NCBI RefSeq assembly: GCF_050632395.1
Contig: NZ_CP192600.1
Coordinates: 4,038,624-4,102,623, forward strand
Length of the DNA stretch: 64,000 nt
Reading direction: 5' to 3'
From: JAUYQR01 sp050632395
Lineage (GTDB): Bacteria > Pseudomonadota > Alphaproteobacteria > Rhodobacterales > Rhodobacteraceae
Numbering within the stretch: the first letter of the stretch is position 1; every line of letters starts with the position of its first letter. Under the pieces are notes generated by a model. It was not told the origin of the DNA, ran no database searches, and was given only the letters and a program-made list of their open reading frames with translations. Shown piece after piece: positions 60,076 to 64,000 of the stretch. Made by a program: the position numbers and the translations under genes.

Positions 60076-61004
60076 CCTGCCCGCCGGTCGTGCCTCGTTG
60101 ATAACGAGAGTCCTTGGGGTTGATAGTTGTCGGTTTCGGGTTGGGCAAGCGCGTCGGGCGCGTTGCCCTCAGATTGCTCAAGCGCCCGGCGCGCGTCTGC
60201 CGGGGTCTGGTTCCCCAGCGATGAGTGTGGGCTGATGTGGTTGTAGTCGTATCGCCACAGGGCCAGCTTGCGGCGAGCATCAGCCAGACTGTCGAAGATC
60301 TCCTCGTTGAGGCACTCGTCGCGCAGGCTGCCGTTGAATGACCTGATGTAGCCATTCTGCTGCGGCTTGCCCGGATCGATGTAGTGCCATTCGACCTTGT
60401 TGTCGTTCGCCCATTTGAGGATGGCCTTGCTGGTGAACTCGGTGCCATTGTCAGAGACAATACACGCCGGTTTTCCGTAGATCCTGACCAACGCATCCAG
60501 TTCCCGCGCGACCCGGGCCCCGGAGATACTGGTGTCTGCAATGAGGCCGAGGTTTTCACGGCAGCAATCGTCGTTGACCGCCAGGATGCGGAACTTCCGG
60601 CAGGCCCCGAAGGTGTCGGACAGAAAGTCCAAGGACCAGCGCTGGTTCGGCCGCAGCGGGACCGGCATCGCTGTGCGGCTGCCGCGCGCCCGTTTGCGGC
60701 CACGGCGGCGACGCACCGACAGGCCCTCTTCCCGGTAAATCCGGTAAAGCTTCTTTTCGTTCATCACCATGCCCACACGTTCCAGCATGACACCAATGCG
60801 CCGATACCCAAACCGACGCCGCTTCTCGGCGATCTTGTTCATTTCCAGACGGATCTCCGGATTATCGGGCGGATGCTCGCGCCGCACGGTCTTGGGATCG
60901 ACACCGATCAAGACGCAGGCCCGGCGCTGAGAGATCGGATGACCCTTCAACGCCCGCAACACCGCGTCCCGCCGTTGCATCCCTCGCCATTGTGCTCGAA
61001 CCAA
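60076..61004 (-). pseudogene. IS-B transposase orfB (DDE integrase), catalytic Glu lost
   Basis: A leftward frame begins near 61004 (TTG start inside the hairpin insert) with MQRRDAVLRALKGHPISQRR and carries the IS3 integrase core: first Asp in RWSLDFLSDTFG, second in IVSDNGTEFTSK, then DPGKPQQNGYIRSFNGSL. In IS3 elements Glu occupies the Arg position (D-35-E). The real orfB probably ends near GLSL at about 60100; the open frame runs on to 59868, antisense to the flavoprotein. Confidence 0.82.
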
Positions 61005-61022
61005 TGGCGCACAATGGCTCGA
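60982..61022 (-). repeat. Copy 2 of ~41-bp hairpin repeat, at IS-B orfA/orfB junction
   Basis: Leftward strand: begins TCGAGCCATTGTGCGCCATT and ends GCACAATGGCGAGG. CCATTGTGC and GCACAATGG are perfect 9-bp arms; alternatively CGCCATTG pairs with CAATGGCG. It lies immediately after the orfA stop (LLGKP) and supplies the first codons of the orfB reading frame. Confidence 0.85.
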
Positions 61023-61024
61023 CG

Positions 61025-61279
61025 TCAGGGCTTTCCCAGCAGATCCTTGAGCACGACATTGTCGAGCATGACATCCGCCACCAAGCGCTTCAGCTTGGCG
61101 TTCTCTTCCTCAAGCTGCCTCAGGCGTTTTGTGTCTGACAGGTCCGTCCCGCCATACTTGGCCTTCAGCTTGTAAAACGTCGCTGGGCTAAGGCCATGCT
61201 TGCGGCACAGCTCAGCCGTCGGCAAACCAGCCTCCTGCTCCTTGATCATCCCGATAATCTGCGCGTCCCCGATAATCTA
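61025..61279 (-). pseudogene. IS-B transposase orfA, 5' part disrupted
   Basis: Leftward frame with HTH (TAELCRKHGLSPATFYKLKA) and leucine-zipper segment (DTKRLRQLEEENAKLKRLVA) ending LLGKP and TGA at 61025. In relatives the N-terminus is MKKSRFTEEQIIGMIKEQ. Here the 5' end carries a duplicated CCCGATAATCT (61250-61260 and 61268-61278, 18-bp offset) and an in-frame TAG at 61277-61279, which cuts the normal start off. An internal ATG at 61249 could still start a short product. Confidence 0.78.
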
Positions 61280-61368
61280 AGCGCCGCTGAAACGGCTCTT
61301 TCGAATTCGTCTGCTCCTTCAGGGTTGCGCAGAACCTACATCAGACCGAGCGAAATTCCGGCGGGCAG

Positions 61369-61848
61369 GTCAATGCGCTTGACGCGGATCACGAGCGCCT
61401 CCCTGGTAAACTCGTCGATAATGTTGAGTGTGCGGAATACTCTGCCGTCGTGGGTCCGGTCCTAGACGAAATCATAGGACCAGACATGATTGGGATGTTC
61501 GGGCCGCAGCCGAACACAGGAGCCATCGTTCAGCCAAAGCCGGCCCTTTTTAACCTATTTCTGTGGAACTTTGAGCCCTTCCCGCCGCCAGATCCGCTCG
61601 ACCCGCTTGTGGTTTACATGCCAGCCAGCGTTGTTCAGCAGCCCGGTGATCATCCGATAGCCATAGCGCCCGAACTGCCGCGTCAGTTCTATGATGTCCG
61701 CAGTCAGCCGCTCTTCATCTGGCTGGCCACATGGCATCTGGCGCTGCGTAGAACAATGCTGCCCGAGTGTGGGGCAGGCCCGGCGCTCGGATACGCCAAG
61801 GGTCTGCCGCACATGGTCGATGCAACGCCGTCGGCGGGAAGGGCTCAA
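61369..61848 (-). pseudogene. IS-C transposase orfB, truncated with two in-frame stops
   Basis: Leftward frame RRCIDHVRQTLGVSERRACP...RVERIWRREGLKVPQK, then TAG, then VKKGRLWLNDGSCVRLRPEH...HVWSYDFV, TAG, DRTHDGRVFRTLNIIDEFTR, breaking off soon after VIRVKRI. Relatives read KQPKKGRL and FVEDRTHDG, so both stops are single-codon changes. The second and third catalytic residues are missing. Confidence 0.82.
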
Positions 61849-62138
61849 TAGTTTCCCCGTGCAGCCTCGGTCAGTATCAGCTTGTCCAGGGTAAGATCCG
61901 ACACCGCGCGCCGCAGCCGCTGGTTCTCGACCTCAAGCTCTTTCAGCCGCTTCAGCTGATCGCGGTTCATCCCGCCATACTCTTTGCGCCATCGGTAGTA
62001 GGTCTGCACCGTCACGCCGATCTGACAAACCGCCTCCTTCACCGACTTGCCCTGACCCTGCAGCACCTCTACCTGCCGCAGCTTCAGTACTATATCTTCC
62101 GGCTTCTCTCGCTTTCCAGCCATCTTCTGGTCCTCCAA
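61845..62138 (-). CDS. IS-C transposase orfA (IS3 family)
   Basis: A 97-aa orfA: PEDIVLKLRQVEVLQGQGKS, HTH VKEAVCQIGVTVQTYYRWRKEYGG, zipper LKRLKELEVENQRLRRAVSD, ending LILTEAARGNY. It appears intact and gives the reference for what IS-D orfA looked like before its inserts. Confidence 0.85.
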   Translation of the reverse strand: MEDQKMAGKREKPEDIVLKLRQVEVLQGQGKSVKEAVCQIGVTVQTYYRWRKEYGGMNRDQLKRLKELEVENQRLRRAVSDLTLDKLILTEAARGNY

Positions 62139-62260
62139 AAAATGGGATCATTATATCCCAGTTGGTGGACCACTTCAGTGGGGGCACTCCACTTTGATCT
62201 GCCCCCTGAAAAGTGGTCCTCCCTGAGGTATGGCTTACGAGCCATTTGGAGGATGCAGGA

Positions 62261-62530
62261 ATGCCCCAGAAGAAGCACAAGCCGGAGGAGATCGTCGCCA
62301 AGCTGCGGCAGGTCGACGTGTTGGTATCGCAAGGCCAGTCTGTGGCCGAAGCCGTGCGCTCGATCGGCGTGACGCAGTTCACCTACTATCGGTGGCGCAA
62401 GGAGTTCGGCGGGTTGAAGACTGACCAGGTGAAGCGCCTGAAGGAACTGGAGAAGGATCGAGCCATTGAGGCGCCATTGGTTCGAGCCCAATGGCGAGGG
62501 AGCGGTTGCGGAAGGCAGTGTCCGATCTGA
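62261..62530 (+). pseudogene. IS-D transposase orfA, disrupted by hairpin insert
   Basis: MPQKKHKPEEIVAKLRQVDV and HTH AVRSIGVTQFTYYRWRKEFGG are normal. After LKELEK the frame enters the insert (DRAIEAPLVRAQWRG) and terminates at 62530. The original zipper and tail (ERLRKAVSDLTLEKLILREAASG) continue in another frame from about 62500 to 62568. Compared with IS-C, the sequence GAAC appears to be replaced by 42 bp. Confidence 0.85.
62458..62499 (+). repeat. Copy 3 of ~41-bp hairpin repeat, inside IS-D orfA
   Basis: Begins TCGAGCCATTGAGGCGCCAT and ends CCCAATGGCGAGG. Arms CGCCATTGG and CCAATGGCG form a perfect 9-bp stem with the 7-nt loop TTCGAGC, reminiscent of a T-loop hairpin. It breaks the leucine-zipper region of orfA and shifts the frame. 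Confidence 0.85.
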
Positions 62531-62568
62531 CCCTCGAGAAGCTGATCCTGCGGGAGGCGGCATCGGGA

Positions 62569-62588
62569 ACCGAAGGTCCGCGTAGCGA
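62569..62588 (+). repeat. Copy 2 of 20-bp insert at an orfA/orfB junction (IS-D)
   Basis: ACCGAAGGTCCGCGTAGCGA between CGGGA and AACTTCTGA. Removing it gives GGA AAC TTC TGA (GNF-stop), as in IS-C (GGA AAC TAT TGA). It differs from the IS-A copy at three positions (A/G, A/T, T/C). Confidence 0.85.
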
Positions 62589-63463
62589 AACTTCTGAGCC
62601 CCGCCCGTCGCCGTGCTTGCATCGAGCATGTCAGGCAGCGGTTCCGGATCTCGGAACGGTTCGCCTGTCGTGTCCTCGGGCAGTATCGCTCGACCCAGCG
62701 GAAGATGCCGCAGGGCCGGGCCGACGAGGAGGCTCTCACCGCGGACATCATCGCGCTCGCCAGCCAGTTTGGTCGCTACGGCTACCGCCGGATCACGGCT
62801 CTTCTACGCGAGGCGGGCTGGGCGGTGAACGTAAAGCGGGTCGAGCGCATCTGGCGGCGGGAGGGGCTGAAGGTGCCTGCAAAACAACCGAAGAAGGGCC
62901 GGCTCTGGCTGAATGATGGGTCCTGCATCCGTCTCCGGCCTGAGCGTCCGAAGCACGTCTGGTCTTACGACTTCGTTGAAAGCCGAACTCATGATGGAAG
63001 GAAGTTCCGCATGCTCAACCTCATCGACGAGTTCACCCGGGAGTGCCTGGTGATCCGGATCAACCGGAAGCTCCGATCGACCGACGTCATCGACGTGCTG
63101 TCCGATCTCTTCATCCTGCGCGGCGTGCCGGATCACATACGGTCCGACAACGGCCCGGAGTTCATTGCCAAAGCTGTAAGGGACTGGATCGCCGCCGTCG
63201 GCGCAAAGACCGCCTATATCGAGCCTGGCAGCCCCTGGGAGAACGGCACCTGCGAGAGCTTCAACTCGAAACTCAGGGACGAGCTGCTCAACGGGGAGAT
63301 CTTCTACAGCCTCGCCGAGGCACGGATCGTCATCGAGTCTTGGCGCCGCCACTACAACACAAAGCGCCCGCACTCATCACTGGGTATCGCCCGCCAGCTC
63401 CCGAGGTCATCCAATGGCCGGCTTCGCCATCCGGAGCCGCTCCGCCGGCCACCCCAGCCGTAA
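62572..63463 (+). CDS. IS-D transposase orfB (DDE integrase), C-terminus frameshifted
   Basis: The frame runs VRVAKLLSPARRRACIEHVR, then IS3 integrase: first Asp VWSYDFVESRTHDG, second RSDNGPEFIAK, Glu in ENGTCESFNSKLRDELLN (D-35-E intact). An ATG occurs at 62705, but IS3 orfB is normally made by frameshifting from orfA, so the 5' limit is approximate. Near 63380 a 1-nt deletion after HSSLG changes the C-terminus; the normal tail (YRPPAPEVIQWPASPSG) continues in the next frame. The core may still fold. Confidence 0.75.
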
Positions 63464-63578
63464 CGCCAAGACCCGTCATGCACCAAGACTGTAACCGGAC
63501 CACTCGATCGGGGCAGGCCAGGTGGGCGTCGCAACTTGCCTCGTTTTGTTGACCTATTGTTGACCCGCGGTTTGGAAC

Positions 63579-63605
63579 GCAAAAAGCCGCCCGGAAGGCG
63601 GCTCG
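63579..63605 (-). terminator. Rho-independent terminator of the rRNA operon
   Basis: Leftward: AGCCGCC, 5-nt loop, GGCGGCT followed by TTTTT (stem 63597-63603 with 63585-63591). It lies 28 bp downstream of the tRNA-fMet 3' end, in the direction of rRNA operon transcription. A clear intrinsic terminator. Confidence 0.9.
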
Positions 63606-63632
63606 TAACTTCTTGATATGTTTGTTATATTT

Positions 63633-63709
<77 letters not shown>

Positions 63710-63802
63710 ACGGTTGTCATCGTGAGCTGCGGGTTGGGGCTCAATTGATGACTGGATCGTTTTGTTTTGGATCGTATTTGAGAGAGACATGTTTCTGATC
63801 AG

Positions 63803-63919
63803 GTTTGGCGGTGACCTACTCTCCCACGTCTTGAGACGCAGTACCATTGGCGCGACGGCACTTATCGGCCGAGTTCGGGAAGGGATCGGGAGTTTTGCTC
63901 GTGCTATGACCACCAAACC
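63803..63919 (-). rRNA. rrf: 5S ribosomal RNA
   Basis: A leftward 5S gene of about 117 nt. It includes TTTGGTGGTCATAGCACGAG at the 5' end, CCCGATCCCTTCCCGAACTC (loop C/B region), TAAGTGCCGTCGCGCCAATG and the 3' part GTGGGAGAGTAGGTCACCGC. Ends are estimated from the pairing of the terminal stem. Confidence 0.93.
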
Positions 63920-64000
63920 AGAACAGAGACAGGTCGCGGGTTTTTTCCCGCGACAACATCAGTTGAGTTCCAAGTCCAGGCTGCGCGATGTGCGCAGCAG
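63920..64000 (-). other. Spacer between 23S and 5S rRNA genes
   Basis: Upstream (leftward transcription) of the 5S gene. The 23S gene itself must begin beyond the window. No other feature is seen. Confidence 0.7.

Larger units (their letters stand above)
59971..61338 (-). mobile_element. IS-B: decayed IS3-family insertion sequence
   Basis: About 1.37 kb, with ends sharing AGGTTCTG as inverted repeats (59972-59979, and read inward from 61337). It carries leftward orfA and orfB. Lesions are an 18-bp tandem duplication with an in-frame TAG in orfA, a 41-bp hairpin insert at the orfA/orfB junction, and catalytic Glu changed to Arg in orfB. Boundaries are approximate. Confidence 0.8.
61339..62190 (-). 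mobile_element. IS-C: truncated IS3-family remnant
   Basis: Right end near 62190 (inward TGCCCCCACTGAAGTGGTCC). It has an apparently intact orfA and the first half of orfB. The rest is lost where IS-B begins. It is of the same subfamily as IS-D and lies head-to-head with it, only about 5-10 bp apart. Its orfA has neither the 41-bp nor the 20-bp insert and so serves as an empty-site reference. Confidence 0.8.
62195..63520 (+). mobile_element. IS-D: IS3-family insertion sequence next to the rRNA operon
   Basis: 1,326 bp with terminal inverted repeats: TGATCTGCCCC...AAGTGGTCC at 62195 and, read inward from 63520, TGGCCTGCCCC...GAGTGGTCC. It encodes rightward orfA and orfB. Lesions are a 42-bp hairpin insert in orfA, a 20-bp insert at the orfA end, and a 1-nt deletion near the orfB 3' end. 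The DDE triad itself is intact. Target duplications are not evident, consistent with rearranged flanks. Confidence 0.88.

Overview
The window is high-GC DNA of an alphaproteobacterium, most likely a Rhodobacteraceae member (Rhodobacter/Paracoccus-like). The evidence is the gene content (Liv-type ABC transporters, inositol catabolism, PHB-depolymerase esterase), two FNR/FnrL-type palindromes, and the tail of an rRNA operon in which a 5S gene is followed by tRNA-fMet. No phage or plasmid backbone is visible. It reads as chromosomal DNA with an IS-rich right edge.

Left part (1-14.6 kb): the 3' end of a ribbon-helix-helix protein gene, a PHB-depolymerase-family esterase, and a three-gene ABC efflux operon (ATPase, FtsX-type permease, HlyD adaptor) behind an FNR-like box. 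Then comes a divergent inositol region: iolD-iolC-iolB-aldolase leftwards, and oxidoreductase - TIM-barrel isomerase/dehydratase - oxidoreductase rightwards. They are separated by a perfect 16-bp palindrome and closed by a LacI-family regulator.

Middle (14.8-35.5 kb): a leftward Liv-type ABC transporter operon ending in a hydantoin/Asp-Glu racemase, with a divergent FCD-type GntR regulator. It is followed by a DMT exporter, a BTAD/TolB-like/TPR regulator, a VWA (DUF1194) protein, UspA, TerC, a LysR regulator, a polar amino-acid ABC transporter with no ATPase gene nearby, a methyltransferase, and a decayed IS3-family element (IS-A).

35.6-50.2 kb is a coherent lactam/hydantoin-type catabolic island. 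LysR diverges from a YcsF (PxpA) - biotin carrier - biotin carboxylase - PxpB - PxpC operon. AraC diverges from an ATP-dependent hydantoinase/oxoprolinase pair (HyuB, HyuA), a complete Liv transporter with its binding protein, and a GNAT acetyltransferase. Two chemically different ATP-dependent ring-opening systems therefore sit side by side with a dedicated importer.

50-60 kb: a cupin-SnoaL fusion, a solitary ArsA ATPase keeping all three metalloid cysteines, PEP synthase behind an FNR-like box, and a BTAD/TPR regulator divergent from a 1-Cys peroxiredoxin plus an SQR-like flavoprotein.

60-63.5 kb is a nest of three IS3-family copies (IS-B, remnant IS-C, IS-D) abutting the rRNA operon. The most unusual signal is here and in IS-A. 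A ~41-bp hairpin-forming sequence occurs in the transposase genes of three different IS elements, and a second, 20-bp sequence occurs at the orfA/orfB junction of two of them. The related copy IS-C lacks both, which gives an empty-site comparison inside the window.
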